From contig CP073217.1 of the NCBI GenBank assembly GCA_020342235.1, positions 930,001-994,000 of the forward strand: 64,000 bases of DNA. Reading direction: 5' to 3'. A program made the translations under genes and the position numbers. The DNA is from Saccharomycopsis phalli. Lineage: Eukaryota; Ascomycota; Saccharomycetes; Ascoideales; Saccharomycopsidaceae. Positions 42,354 through 52,144 of the stretch are shown here, piece by piece; within the stretch, counting starts at the first letter, position 1; the number at the start of each line of letters is the position of its first letter. Below the pieces are notes generated by a model. That model did not search any database and was not told where the DNA came from. It was given only the letters and a program-made list of their open reading frames with translations.

Positions 42354-42927
42354 CAAAATCTAATCATACGGCTGCTTCTATTGGTCTCTAATTTATTCCT
42401 TTTTTTTTTTTGTCTTACTCAGGTATATGCTGGTCTGGTGTGTATTTTATGACGTGTTTTAATTTTTTTCTATTTCGAAATCATACTTGATTGCATTTCA
42501 TTTACGGAGCTAAATAGAGACTATTATTAGCATAAAAAATTACGAAAATAATGGTACACTTGTAGAAATTAAAATTGGGTCCAACCACGATCCGCAGCAA
42601 AGGAGTGACAAGTTGAGATGCAGTGATTTGCGGAGGATGCGCACGGCAAATTGACAATGCACGTGAAGACAGGTATCAGTTCAGGATTAAACGTGATGGA
42701 AGGTACCTGTGTCCATGATCACGTGAAAAACTGGTATCTGATCCATGATCGCACGTGATGACAAGCATCCGGTTAAATCGTTCACATGCCAGGCACATGC
42801 ATATATACAGGGCATGCTGTTATGTGACCGTGAAAAATTGGTTTCGAGCCATGCCACTCGGTGTGCAGTCAGTATCTCCAAAAAAATAATTGCAAAACTG
42901 TTCGTGAATATAGAGGAATAAAACACA
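42354..42927. promoter_or_regulatory. RPS16 promoter with three CACGTGA boxes
   Basis: CACGTGA occurs at 42660, 42720 and 42752, the last two inside a duplicated TCCATGATCRCACGTGA-like unit about 32 bp apart. A T10 run at about 42401 marks the SOK1 3' region. Cbf1-type control is inferred from the clade. Confidence 0.5.
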
Positions 42928-43558
42928 ATGTCTACTCCTAGTGTTCAAGTATGTTTTTAAAGCCCGTTTTTTTGACATGATATGAAAATGGATATGGCGA
43001 ATTTGGAAATATGAGTTTGGAAATATGAAATCAAAGAGGTAATACCACCGCAGTTGGAACTGAAATGGGTTTTATTGTAGCACATGTCCATTATTTCAGT
43101 CATGGTCTTTGAGACTGAAATCACCGAGGGAGACAGTTACTAACCGATAGACTTTTGGTAAAAAGAAGACCGCTACTGCCGTTGCCCACGTCAAGGCCGG
43201 TAAAGGACTCATTAAGGTCAACGGTTCTCCAATCACTATTGTTGAGCCAGAAATCTTGAGATTCAAGGTTTACGAGCCATTGTTGGTTGTCGGCTTGGAC
43301 AAGTTCTCCAACGTTGACATTCGTGTCAGAGTTACCGGAGGTGGTCACGTGTCCCAGGTCTATGCTATTAGACAGGCCATTGCCAAGGGTTTGGTTGCTT
43401 ACCACCAAAAGTATGTTGATGAACAATCCAAGAACGAATTGAAGAAGGCTTTTACTGCTTACGACAGAACCTTGTTGATTGCTGACTCCAGAAGAATGGA
43501 GCCAAAGAAATTCGGTGGTCGTGGTGCAAGAGCAAGATTCCAAAAATCTTACCGTTAA
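42928..43558 (+). CDS. RPS16: 40S ribosomal protein S16 (uS9), one intron
   Basis: Exon 1 is 42928-42948 (MSTPSVQ) and exon 2 is 43151-43558. The 202-bp intron has GTATGT donor, TTACTAAC branch site and ATAG acceptor, with the branch ending 6 nt before the exon. The 142-residue product has [37 protein letters not shown] (in pieces) and ends RFQKSYR, the invariant uS9 C-terminus that contacts P-site tRNA. This is by far the longest intron in the window. I looked for a box C/D RNA in it and did not find a convincing one. Confidence 0.97.
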
Positions 43559-44221
43559 ATATTATGTCATCTCAATCGTATTCTATTAATGTCGATTCTG
43601 TAAGCTGTGTAGGTTTGTTTTTTTAGGCGATTGGTGGAACAAATTGGGGGTAATGTATGATTTGTCTCGACGGTATAAAGTCATGGTTAGAAATGATAAA
43701 GTGATGGTTAACGATAATAAAGTGGTGGCCAGAGGCAATAAAGTGGTGGCCAAAGACGATAAAGTGCTTGGTTGGTATTTGGCAGGAACAATGACGGAAT
43801 TGGCACATTGGCTTTTTACCTTGTGCTTTTGGATGTAATGTGTGTCTGACGTTGAGTATTGCACGTGATGCTCAGCATGTAATGTATCCCATTACATGGT
43901 ATTATTCACTCTCCATATTATATTGACTGTATAGTTTACTTGTTCTTGTTTAAATTCTTTTATTATTATCCAAATTCTATTCATACTATCCAATTCTACG
44001 CTACCCAATTCTACTCTACCCAATTCTCTTCTATCCATTCTCCTTTATCCAATTCTCCCCCATCCATTGACTCCCACCCAAACTCTTTTATCCACCCTCT
44101 CCCATCCATTTATATTCCACGTCTCTACATGAACAACCTCCACATCTCCACACTGATACCTATTCACGGCACTAGCCATCCACTCTACAATCGAAGGTGT
44201 ATTATATTCACTATAAATTCC
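43559..44221. repeat. Convergent spacer with degenerate repeats
   Basis: A 21-22 bp unit of the GATAAAGTGGTGGCCAR type repeats four to five times at about 43671-43770. A C/T-rich CCCAATTCTACTCTA series lies at about 43980-44070. No gene is seen. Confidence 0.6.
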
Positions 44222-44551
44222 TTAATCAAACAATCCAAATCCCATATCGTCATCAGATTCCTCAGCCTCCTTCTCGGACTCTTGAGCCTCCTCGGCGGCG
44301 TCAGCACCACCAGCAGCAGCACCACCAGCGGCAGCGGCACCACCAGCAGCAGGAGCAGCACCGGCGCTGATTTGAGTCAACAAATCCTTGAGGTCCTTTC
44401 CGTCCAAGGCCTTTGCGTAGATGTCGGACCAGATTTTGTCGGCTGGCACGTTAGCCTTTGCGAGCAAAGTGGCCAACTTCTCGGAGGTGATGTCGGTCTC
44501 GGCGTCGGCCAAGATCAAGGCGGCGTAAGATAAAGCGGTTTCAACAGACAT
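44222..44551 (-). CDS. RPP1: 60S acidic ribosomal protein P1
   Basis: The 109-residue protein has the P1 N-terminal dimerisation helices ([36 protein letters not shown]), then an Ala/Gly-rich hinge and the acidic ending [11 protein letters not shown] that binds elongation factors. The length matches yeast P1 (106). P1 rather than P2 is chosen because the N-terminus lacks the MKYLAAYLLL start of P2. P1A and P1B cannot be separated. One CACGTG box lies upstream at 44671-44676. Confidence 0.96.
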   Translation of the reverse strand: MSVETALSYAALILADAETDITSEKLATLLAKANVPADKIWSDIYAKALDGKDLKDLLTQISAGAAPAAGGAAAAGGAAAGGADAAEEAQESEKEAEESDDDMGFGLFD

Positions 44552-44775
44552 TTTTTGTTACTGAACTAGACACAATCACTTTTAAGCAAATATAGCAGAC
44601 TATTTCTTAGATCAGCTGGTGAGTATTGAAGATGGTTGAATTTTTTTTTCAAGTCGTGAAAAGCGCGGTGCACGTGTGTGGGTCCAGGGCTCGCTGTGAC
44701 TGTGGAAGTACCGTGATATGTGCCGCGCGATACATACCATTGCCGTGCAGTGCATGGCTCTACAGAGGTCGTGAT

Positions 44776-46014
44776 TCATACATTTTGGCGATTGCTCTTG
44801 CTCTGCCGCTCCTCCTCTTCGAGCAAACTCAACCGTAGCGCCTGCTCAATCATCTTCTGCTCCAACTCCGCGTTGCTCTCCGGCCGCACCTGCCGGCTCT
44901 CCCCGTCGCCCGTCTCCGACATAATCAAGCTCGAGGCGTGGATCGCAGTCGCAGCCGCACTGCGCCGGGCCAACTTCATGCGTGCTCCCGTCAACTTCAG
45001 CTCCCAGTCGGGCCTTATAAAGTCGGTGGTGATCACGCTGGCGTCGTGGGGCGACAATCCGTCGCGCCGCCGCCCGTCGATGGTCTGCAACGTCGCAGTG
45101 TAGTCGCCAGTGCTTTCGGTTTTTTCGTACCCCTGGTAGTCGTAGACGCACAGGCCCCCGACCCCAAGACGGTAGCAAGGGTGTATGTAGGTGACGCCAA
45201 ACTCCGGCATGGCGCAAAAGGGGCACTTTGCCGGCTCTGAGATCAAGTCCTTTGGCACAGCCTCTTGTTCGCTGACGTCGTGAGGCGGGTGCGGGTCGAG
45301 CCGCTTAATTTGCACAAAGCACTCTGAGCAGATTGGCTGGGCGCAGCATCTAGTGAAGTTGAAGTTGTTTGGGTAGAAGAGGAAGCATATTGGGCACTCC
45401 TTTGGGTGCCGGTAGAGCAGAAGCAAGAGGTCCTTGGACGGGACGTGCTCCTTGCGGAAGCCATTGACGGCGGCGAGCTTCTTTTCGCGGACAAACTTGT
45501 TCTCGGCGTCGGTCTGCAACTGGATGCGCTTGTCGAGGAGCGACTTCTCAAACAACCGCGCAGACAAGTGCCGTTGGTAGTGCTTTGAGTTCGGGTCGAG
45601 AATGGAGTCCTGCTCGATCTCCGGCGCAATGTACGAGTGGAGCGGGAGCTTATCGAGAATCACAAGCAACTCGTGGTCGGTCCAGGTCTCGTTGAAGTCC
45701 TGGAGCGGGAGATAGAACGGCGCAATCTTCCGGTCGATTATAAGCCGGCGCACCACCTCGGTGGCGTAGTCCAAGTTCGAGTTGTACACGCCATACGGGG
45801 CCAAGAACCCGCCGTCGACGTTTTCGTCGTGCCGGACCACCAAATCCGACATGAGCTGCACGCGCGCAGCCTCCTTGTCCTTGGTCGACTTCTTCTTCCG
45901 GTAGCCCGGCGTCGGATTGAGAATCTCGTGCACCACAATCGAGTTGATGCTGTTTCCCCGTCGGCGGGTCGCAGGGTCGTCTCCCCGCACCTCTTTTCCC
46001 GGAACGTTCCCCAT
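44776..46014 (-). CDS. SIP5: Sip5 family protein (Snf1-interacting, Cys-rich)
   Basis: The 412-residue protein begins MGNVPGKE, with Gly2 suited to N-myristoylation. A central RING-like cysteine module contains ECPICFLFYP, FTRCCAQPICSECF and CPFCAMPEFGVTY. The C-terminus carries a short acidic/Leu helix (QALRLSLLEEE) that resembles a ubiquitin-interacting motif. Family role: S. cerevisiae Sip5 bridges the Snf1 kinase complex and the Reg1-Glc7 phosphatase in glucose signalling. The cysteine pattern is distinctive for Sip5 and its plant and fungal relatives. It lies about 225 bp upstream of, and on the same strand as, RPP1. Confidence 0.88.
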   Translation of the reverse strand: MGNVPGKEVRGDDPATRRRGNSINSIVVHEILNPTPGYRKKKSTKDKEAARVQLMSDLVVRHDENVDGGFLAPYGVYNSNLDYATEVVRRLIIDRKIAPFYLPLQDFNETWTDHELLVILDKLPLHSYIAPEIEQDSILDPNSKHYQRHLSARLFEKSLLDKRIQLQTDAENKFVREKKLAAVNGFRKEHVPSKDLLLLLYRHPKECPICFLFYPNNFNFTRCCAQPICSECFVQIKRLDPHPPHDVSEQEAVPKDLISEPAKCPFCAMPEFGVTYIHPCYRLGVGGLCVYDYQGYEKTESTGDYTATLQTIDGRRRDGLSPHDASVITTDFIRPDWELKLTGARMKLARRSAAATAIHASSLIMSETGDGESRQVRPESNAELEQKMIEQALRLSLLEEEERQSKSNRQNV

Positions 46015-47677
46015 GATGTGCTAGCAGTGTACAATCGGGGCTGCGGGAATGCAAAATTGGCCAGGGTGTGTTCTGGCTAGTGGTTGTGTGGATGGTTGCG
46101 TGCCGCAGAGAAGATGAGTAGGGATTTTGGGCTACATTGAAAAACTAGGGGCATGTCACATGTCACGGTGCCGATGCGAGTCAAGTATATGGGAAGTTTA
46201 GTGGTGTGAATTGTATTATTGGTGGGTTGGGGTGGGAGTTGGGTTGCGAGTTGCGAGTTGGTGAATGGTTGATGAATGGTTGATGAGTTTTGATGAGTGT
46301 TGATGAGTGGTTGACTGGATCAAGCACTAGATCGAGCAGGTGGGCTGTGGAGTGGGATATCCGTTTTTTTATCAAAGAAATTTACGGGTACAAGGGTTGT
46401 AGATTTTATCCATGTTTATTGAGATGTGTAAGATATTTACTCATATTACTCATGTGAATTGTTCATGTGAATTATTCATGTGAATTATTCATGTGGATTA
46501 CTCTGAAGTACTCATGTTAAATATCACTTATATAAAATTACACAGGTTAAATTTCTCATATAAATTACTCAGGTTAAATCACTCAGGTTAAATTACTCAT
46601 AAATTACTCATAAATTACTCAGGTTAAACATCACTCGTGTAAATCACTCATGTCAATATAATATTTCACGGATTCAAATACTTTTGCATTGCTTGCTATA
46701 TTCCATAGTCTTTACTGGGGCTTCCCAGAGGCATGCGTCTTGGCATCAATGGTTTTTCTACGCATATTCCAATGTGAATATTCAATCGACATGGCTGAAT
46801 CGGCCATCCATTGCCACTGGAATGCCACTGGAATGCCACTGTGAATCGTGTATAATGATTCTCGGGAATTCCAAGCTGGACATTTTATTCTTGGGATTCT
46901 ATCATTTGGCCATGAGGATCTGCCATTTATCGTAACCTGTTGGACTGATTTCGCCAGATTCAAATCTATGCATCCAACCACCTATAAAACAGTTATATCC
47001 TTGAGATTCCATCTTTACCGATTGTCACATTGGCAAACATGGTCCTACATTTCCGTCATGACCGTCTAAATCATTGGTATGCCATGTTCCTTACCCCACC
47101 ACTCGAGTAGTTTGGCACGATCGTATGTGGAGTTTTTCCGAGTTGGCGTTGGACTCCAAACTTAGTTGCTGTCCATGGTTGGACGTGAATATCAATCTTT
47201 ATTACAATGGGGTAGTGGATGTAGAATAATGTATAATAGTTGGCATAATAGTTGGCATAATAGTTGGAATGAGTCTCCTTTGGGAGCCTAGTATAGGTTA
47301 GCCTTGGATAAATATCATAGTTGACATGATATTGGCATGATAGTTTAAAATACTAGCTCAAGATACTAGTTTGCCGGTTTAAATACTAGTTTGCTGGTTC
47401 AAATACTAGTTCCTGGTTTAATACTGCGCCTAGCTTGATACTGCTCCTAGCTTGATACTGCTACTAGCTTAATACTGCTAGCTCAATACTGCTAGCTTAA
47501 TACTGCTAGCTTAATACTAGCCCAGTTTAAATCTAGATGCCAATTCATGCAATCATCTCCACACTCGACCGGCAAAGCAGCACAGGTACAACAACTACAT
47601 GGCAATAGCGTAATTAATGATTAGTTAAACAATGACGAGAACAAAGCTAAAAGTAAATATTATACACTCTGGCTGGG
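46015..47677. repeat. Gene-free 1.66 kb repeat-rich spacer
   Basis: Several short-period repeats follow one another: GTTGATGAATG/GTTGATGAGT at 46245-46315; TTCATGTGAATTA at 46441-46505; ACTCAGGTTAAAT at 46550-46640; TGCCACTGGAA at 46815-46845. GTTGGCATAATA lies at 47241-47265, and GCTAGCTTAATACT at 47430-47525. No gene is supported. It lies upstream of SIP5 and downstream of the Ser-rich membrane protein. Confidence 0.65.
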
Positions 47678-50002
47678 CTAAGCCACGCCGACGCCAAAGC
47701 CAACACAGATGCCCACGATACTAATGACGGTGACGAAGATAGACATTGCTGCGGCTGCGATTTTGTAGCGGCGTGGGACGCGTCCGACGGAGCTGTCGAG
47801 GAAGCCAAAGCACATGACCAAGTATAGTGGCGGCACAAACAAGCCAATGAGGAAGAGAATGAGGCACATGCCGTTGGAGCACTGGCGATAGTCGTAATAC
47901 AGGTAGTCGTCGTAGAACTTTTCCGGGTCGCGCTGCAAGGACGGCTTCAAGTGGAAGGACTTTAATCTGGTTCTGTTGCTGGAAGTGTCTGAGAAGACGT
48001 TGTCGGGGAAGACGTTGCTGGAGACGGTGTTTTCGTGGATGGATCTGGTGTTGTCGTTGATGGATTTGATGTACTTGTCGTTGTTGATGGACAACGGGGA
48101 AAACGGCGTCGACGGCGACGCAGCGTGGGACAGCTTGCTGTCGAAGCCGACACTCTGTCGCGGGAGCAACGAGCCGGTGGTGGAGCGGATTGTCTGCAGC
48201 TTCTCGTGCTGGAACGGCACCGGCTGGATCTGGAGCCGCTTGTCACTGCCCAAAAGGTTTGGCACGTCGGACTTGGCGGAAACCGCAGCCTCTGTGGCAG
48301 CAGCAAGGGTTGCGGCCTGCAAGTTGTGGTTCGATTTGGACGACTTGAAGCTCTCCTGGCCCTTGCGCAGTGACGAGAAGCTCAGGGTCTGGGTGTGCGC
48401 GGTGTTGTTGAGGTACGGCGGCACGAAGATTGAGTCTGAGTCCTTGTCGTGGGACTTGTCGTCATAGACCAGCTCCTTGAGGTCTGACAGGAGTTCCTGT
48501 AGCCGTTTGTCGTAGGTTTCGAACTTGGATTCGTCGTCAATGTCCTGTGGCCGGATCGTGTAGTCCTTGTTGTGCATCGAGTAGTCCTTGCTGTTGTAGC
48601 GGAGCTGCGGCTGTTTCTGCGGCGTCGAGTATGTAACGGTGGGCGACGTGACGTTTGTCGGAGCGTAGCTCGGCTGGTATGACGAGCGAGCAAAGCCTGA
48701 CGACACATAGGTGTTTGCGCTGCCGATTGTGTCACGCGGCTTGGAGCTTGGGGTAAACACTCCGCCAAGCAGCGGGAACTTGGTCTGGGCCCTGGAATAG
48801 GTGCTCTGGCGCAGGTCGACTGGTTGTTCGCTTTCAAAGAAGAAGCCCAGGGTGCGCTGGTCAATTGCCTTTTCCGAGGACTTGCTATCGCGTTTGCTGG
48901 GCAATGGTGAGCCCAAACTTTGACCCGATCCCAAACTTTGACCCGATCCCATACTTTGACCCGATCCCATACTTTTGGACCGCGAATGCGTCGAGCCCGT
49001 CGTCTGAGGAACAAGAGCCCCAGAAGAGTATGCAGCCAACTCCAGCGACCCCATGGAGCCACCAGACACTGCGCGCCTCTGAAGCGACAACGTGGACTGT
49101 GAGGCCATGTGCTTCGGAAGAGGCGTGGACAAGTCCGGAGACATTGTCTCGAGCAACGAGGGGGTCATTGTGTCTCTGTTTGACACGAGTGCGCTGGACG
49201 AACCCCGGTCATAGAGACTGCTGCTCCGGAAACGGGTCTCGTCTGGGTCGTTCAAGTAGGACGTGTACAAGTTCTTGAGGGTGTTTGTGCTGTTGGACGA
49301 CCCGCGCTGGTTCACGGCTGGCGCCATGAGCCCTGTAGGCTCGTCCAAGTCGCTCACAGCCGAGTGGAAACTCTCGGAGGTGGTGGTGCTGGTGCTGACA
49401 CTCACTGAGGACGAATGCTGGGACTTGCGTTTCGCGTAGGCGTGTTTCAGGCGCAACGATCCCACGTCGTCGTCGCTCGTCCGCTGCTGCTGGCTGCTGT
49501 CGGTCGACACGCTGACGACGTCGGCCTTTACGTCCGGCTCCGACTCGCGCCGCGCGTCCGGCTCGTCGCTGAGATTCTCCACAATATGCGACGTTGCGCC
49601 TTGATGCTGCTGCTGGTGCGAATTATAGTAGTACCGGTAATACTCGTAGTCGTCCTCCATCTCCATGAACGACTCGGCCGGAAGCGGCGACGAGTTGTTG
49701 AACTCGGTGCTGGTCTCGGAATTCGTGCTGGTGCTCTGCCGCTTAAACTTGTCGTCGCCCGCGGCAGTCAGGATCGTGAGATGCGTCGGTTTTGGCGGGT
49801 TTGAGTCCCGCGAATTGAGCACCTCGAAGCTCTTGCGCTTGCTGCTGAACGACCCAAACGACGTGGCGCTGCTCCGCTGGCTAGCGCGGCTGATGATGCT
49901 CTTGAACTTGTCCTTGATCGGGGTCTTACCAGACTCCAGCGACGTCGGCCTGGCGTCACCGGCCCGCGACTTTCTTGGCGACTGGAACGGAGAGGTCGAC
50001 AT
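47678..50002 (-). CDS. Large Ser-rich protein with two C-terminal membrane segments
   Basis: The family is not recognised with certainty. This 774-residue protein has a long polar N-terminal region, very rich in Ser, Thr, Gln and Asn and without a signal peptide. It includes SPRKSR and RASQRSSATS (possible kinase sites), a Tyr-rich DDYEYYRYYYN patch and an imperfect six-residue repeat GSGQSL/GSGQSM. The last 75 residues hold two membrane segments (MCLILFLIGLFVPPLYLVM and AAAAMSIFVTVISIVGICVG) joined by a short basic loop. A long polar domain plus a paired C-terminal anchor with VPPLY recalls the Bud8/Bud9 bud-site markers, but I cannot prove this. The frame is intact; CTG codons in Ser-rich parts should be read as Ser. 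Confidence 0.75.
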   Translation of the reverse strand: MSTSPFQSPRKSRAGDARPTSLESGKTPIKDKFKSIISRASQRSSATSFGSFSSKRKSFEVLNSRDSNPPKPTHLTILTAAGDDKFKRQSTSTNSETSTEFNNSSPLPAESFMEMEDDYEYYRYYYNSHQQQHQGATSHIVENLSDEPDARRESEPDVKADVVSVSTDSSQQQRTSDDDVGSLRLKHAYAKRKSQHSSSVSVSTSTTTSESFHSAVSDLDEPTGLMAPAVNQRGSSNSTNTLKNLYTSYLNDPDETRFRSSSLYDRGSSSALVSNRDTMTPSLLETMSPDLSTPLPKHMASQSTLSLQRRAVSGGSMGSLELAAYSSGALVPQTTGSTHSRSKSMGSGQSMGSGQSLGSGQSLGSPLPSKRDSKSSEKAIDQRTLGFFFESEQPVDLRQSTYSRAQTKFPLLGGVFTPSSKPRDTIGSANTYVSSGFARSSYQPSYAPTNVTSPTVTYSTPQKQPQLRYNSKDYSMHNKDYTIRPQDIDDESKFETYDKRLQELLSDLKELVYDDKSHDKDSDSIFVPPYLNNTAHTQTLSFSSLRKGQESFKSSKSNHNLQAATLAAATEAAVSAKSDVPNLLGSDKRLQIQPVPFQHEKLQTIRSTTGSLLPRQSVGFDSKLSHAASPSTPFSPLSINNDKYIKSINDNTRSIHENTVSSNVFPDNVFSDTSSNRTRLKSFHLKPSLQRDPEKFYDDYLYYDYRQCSNGMCLILFLIGLFVPPLYLVMCFGFLDSSVGRVPRRYKIAAAAMSIFVTVISIVGICVGFGVGVA
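48908..48982 (-). repeat. 18-bp coding minisatellite (GSGQSL/M)
   Basis: About four tandem 18-bp units (CCCAAACTTTGACCCGAT on the + strand) lie in frame in the Ser-rich membrane protein gene. They encode GSGQSLG or GSGQSMG; units differ by A/T changes only. Confidence 0.8.
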
Positions 50003-51119
50003 GCTCTAGGTTCGAAATGAGTGGATGTAGTGGAAACGAGTGGAATTATGGCCGTGTGGCAGTGTCTTGGTGCAGTGTTATCGAGTGGTTTCTATCCGGA
50101 GTTGTGAACAAGACAAGGGACAAATTTTGGGCAACCCACTGGAGAAGAAAATGCACACTTGGCCAATGGTGGTCCTTTCCAGACACGAAATCGCCTCTTT
50201 GGGAAAGGGAAAAGGTGGAAAATCGCAGACATTTGTACATCACCCCGCATCACAACAACAATTGTGCCCGCAATAGCGCGTCGCTCACCGCGTTCTACCT
50301 GCGCCTGCAGACCGCACCGTCCCATTTGGCAAACAAGGACATCTCTCAATCGCATATACTTCTCGCTGCTCCTCTTGGTTCGTCTGCTGAGTGTGTTGAG
50401 AGCATTTGCTTCGCTCCGTGGACAAAACTCCCTTTATGCCAGGAACAATGTCCGCAAGCACTCCTGACTAGCAACCCTGCCCAGTCGCGCACGACATTTA
50501 AACTTTGCATTGTCAACAATTCCAAATCACTACAACATCTGTCATGGCATATCCTAAAAATACGTGTAGTAATCTTCAAATATATATCCTGGAATCTTCC
50601 AGTCTTTGGTGCAACATCATTCTCGAGAATCCCTTGGCACTCCTAATTACCAACCCTGCCCAGTCACATACAAAATTAACTTTGCATTGTCAACAATTCC
50701 AAATCACTACAACATCTGTCATGCCATATCCTAAAATTAATAATACATATATAGGAATCATCAAATATACATCCTGGAATCTTCCAGTCTTGGGCGTAAC
50801 ATCATTCTCAAGAATCCCTTCCCTGAGCACACACACTTGCCAATGAAACTTTGCAGCCGTGCATTCCAGCGTCACGTGTTTGTCAACTGCCCTGTGTAAA
50901 GTACATTGCTTCTTGTCACAATTATCAGCAAAGAAACCCAGTCGCAGCATACCCAGCGCGCCACATGGTTTCGCGATAGTCCGATCCACAATGAAGCCTC
51001 GTACTCTCACAATCAGTTCAACCTTAACTGACACCAACCTGCAACAACAAAAATAATGCAACTGATTTTTTTAACTCTTCAGTAATTTTCAGATCTCCAA
51101 TCTTGAATCTCCAATCTTC
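50003..51119. repeat. Spacer containing a 177-bp imperfect tandem duplication
   Basis: Two adjacent copies, 50458-50634 and 50635-50820, both start GCACTCCT. They share long matching blocks: ACCCTGCCCAGTC, CTTTGCATTGTCAACAATTC, ACTACAACATCTGTCATG, ATCCTGGAATCTTCCAGTC and AACATCATTCTC. They differ by scattered substitutions and small indels. The unit contains no long frame. It lies between the 3' end of HAC1 and the start of the Ser-rich membrane protein. Confidence 0.85.
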
Positions 51120-52144
51120 TCATTCAAATAATACAAAGTCATCAATGTCAAAAATGGTAGCTGGCGCTGCGGGCCTAATTGCCATAACCTCAATCAAGAC
51201 ATGCCAGCTGTCTCGACGTCTAAAAAAATCTATAAATATACCACTGCTGGGTTATGCAACCGGCTACCATGAAGGACATCGTCATCGTCAAATGCGTCGC
51301 CCAAGAGATCTTGTTCAATACTCAGGCTGAAATAGTTTGGGAATTCCGATTTCACAGTAATGTTACTCTCAAATTCCGAAGAAGGCAAAAACATAGGATT
51401 CGTTAAATTCGACAAGTACTCGTCAACACGACCCACGTCCGAGTCGTCGATCGAGCTCACTGGACTCGATCTCGACTCACCACTAAACGAGTCAGAGGCC
51501 GTTGGAGTGTAGTCGTTGCTGGTAATGTCCAAAGTGTTTCCACTGTAGCCCGGCGAATTGGTCAAGCTTTTAAACGACGAAATGCTCTCTGGCTTAACCA
51601 ATGGAGTCGAAAGTGGAGACTCTGGAAGCGAGGCAATGCCCAGATTGTCGGCCGGGTTATTGTCCGTCTCCTGAGCAGGTCTGGCGACTGATTCCTTGAC
51701 GGCCTTTTTGGCTGGCTTCTTGATCTCAAGAGAGTTGGAATCAACTGCGCCTTCTGGAGTAGAGCATCGAGTGAATTTCTCATCGTCGCCGCCATCCATG
51801 GACATTGGCTGAGTCAACTCAATCTCTGGAATTGGCTCCTCGTTCAACACGGAAAGATCAACATCAGAAGGAACATCGGCGCCCATTTTCTTGATGGTCT
51901 CCAATAACTTGTCAGTCAATTTCATCAAACGACTCTCTTTGGACTTGTGCGCCTTGATGTTGTTTTCCAACTTGTGTACTGAGCTTTCTAAAAATTCAAC
52001 GTGCTTGCGCTTCTTCTCTCTAGAGGCGTGAGCTGCTCTTCTGTTTCTGAGGATTCTTTCAATGCGTCTTTGCTCCTTCTCCTCTTGGGTCTTGGCCCGT
52101 TTTCTAGGAGGCAAAGTGCTGGTGATTTGTGGCAAGTCGCTCAT
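51120..52144 (-). CDS. HAC1: Unfolded-protein-response bZIP factor Hac1 with predicted Ire1 intron
   Basis: ATG is at 52144. The bZIP basic region (residues 26-48, NRRAAHASREKKR) preceded by LPPRKRAKT is the Hac1 signature, followed by a leucine zipper and an acidic Ser/Pro-rich tail. The unspliced frame ends at 51230 (304 residues, ending NPAVVYL). Two Ire1-type sites, CAG|CAGT (cut 51247/51246) and CCG|CAGC (cut 51170/51169), sit in 7-nt loops. Joining them removes 77 nt and gives a 315-residue protein whose last residues become NPAAPATIFDIDDFVLFE, stopping at 51120. Family role: activator of ER chaperone and folding genes, made active by Ire1 cleavage and tRNA ligase. The upstream 45 open codons lack ATG. 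The upstream gap of 3.7 kb is the longest in the window. Confidence 0.9.
51170..51246 (-). other. Predicted 77-nt non-spliceosomal (Ire1) intron of HAC1
   Basis: Both borders match the CNG|CNGN loop rule known from HAC1 and XBP1. The 5' loop CAGCAGT is closed by ACC/GGT and the 3' loop CCGCAGC by GGC/GCC. The intron has no GT donor and carries the stop codon of the unspliced frame (51230-51232). Inside it, AGCTGGC (51209-51203) could pair with GCCAGCT (51165-51159) in the downstream exon. Confidence 0.78.

Noticed and set aside
42949-43150. Box C/D snoRNA in the RPS16 intron
   Set aside because: CTGA-like words exist, but no proper RTGATGA box with a closing stem could be found.
51203-51211. 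CAGCTGG in HAC1 as an alternative Ire1 site
   Set aside because: It lies beyond the stop codon of the unspliced frame, so it cannot be the 5' site. As a 3' site it would add only four residues before a stop, while the CCGCAGC site gives a longer, plausible tail.
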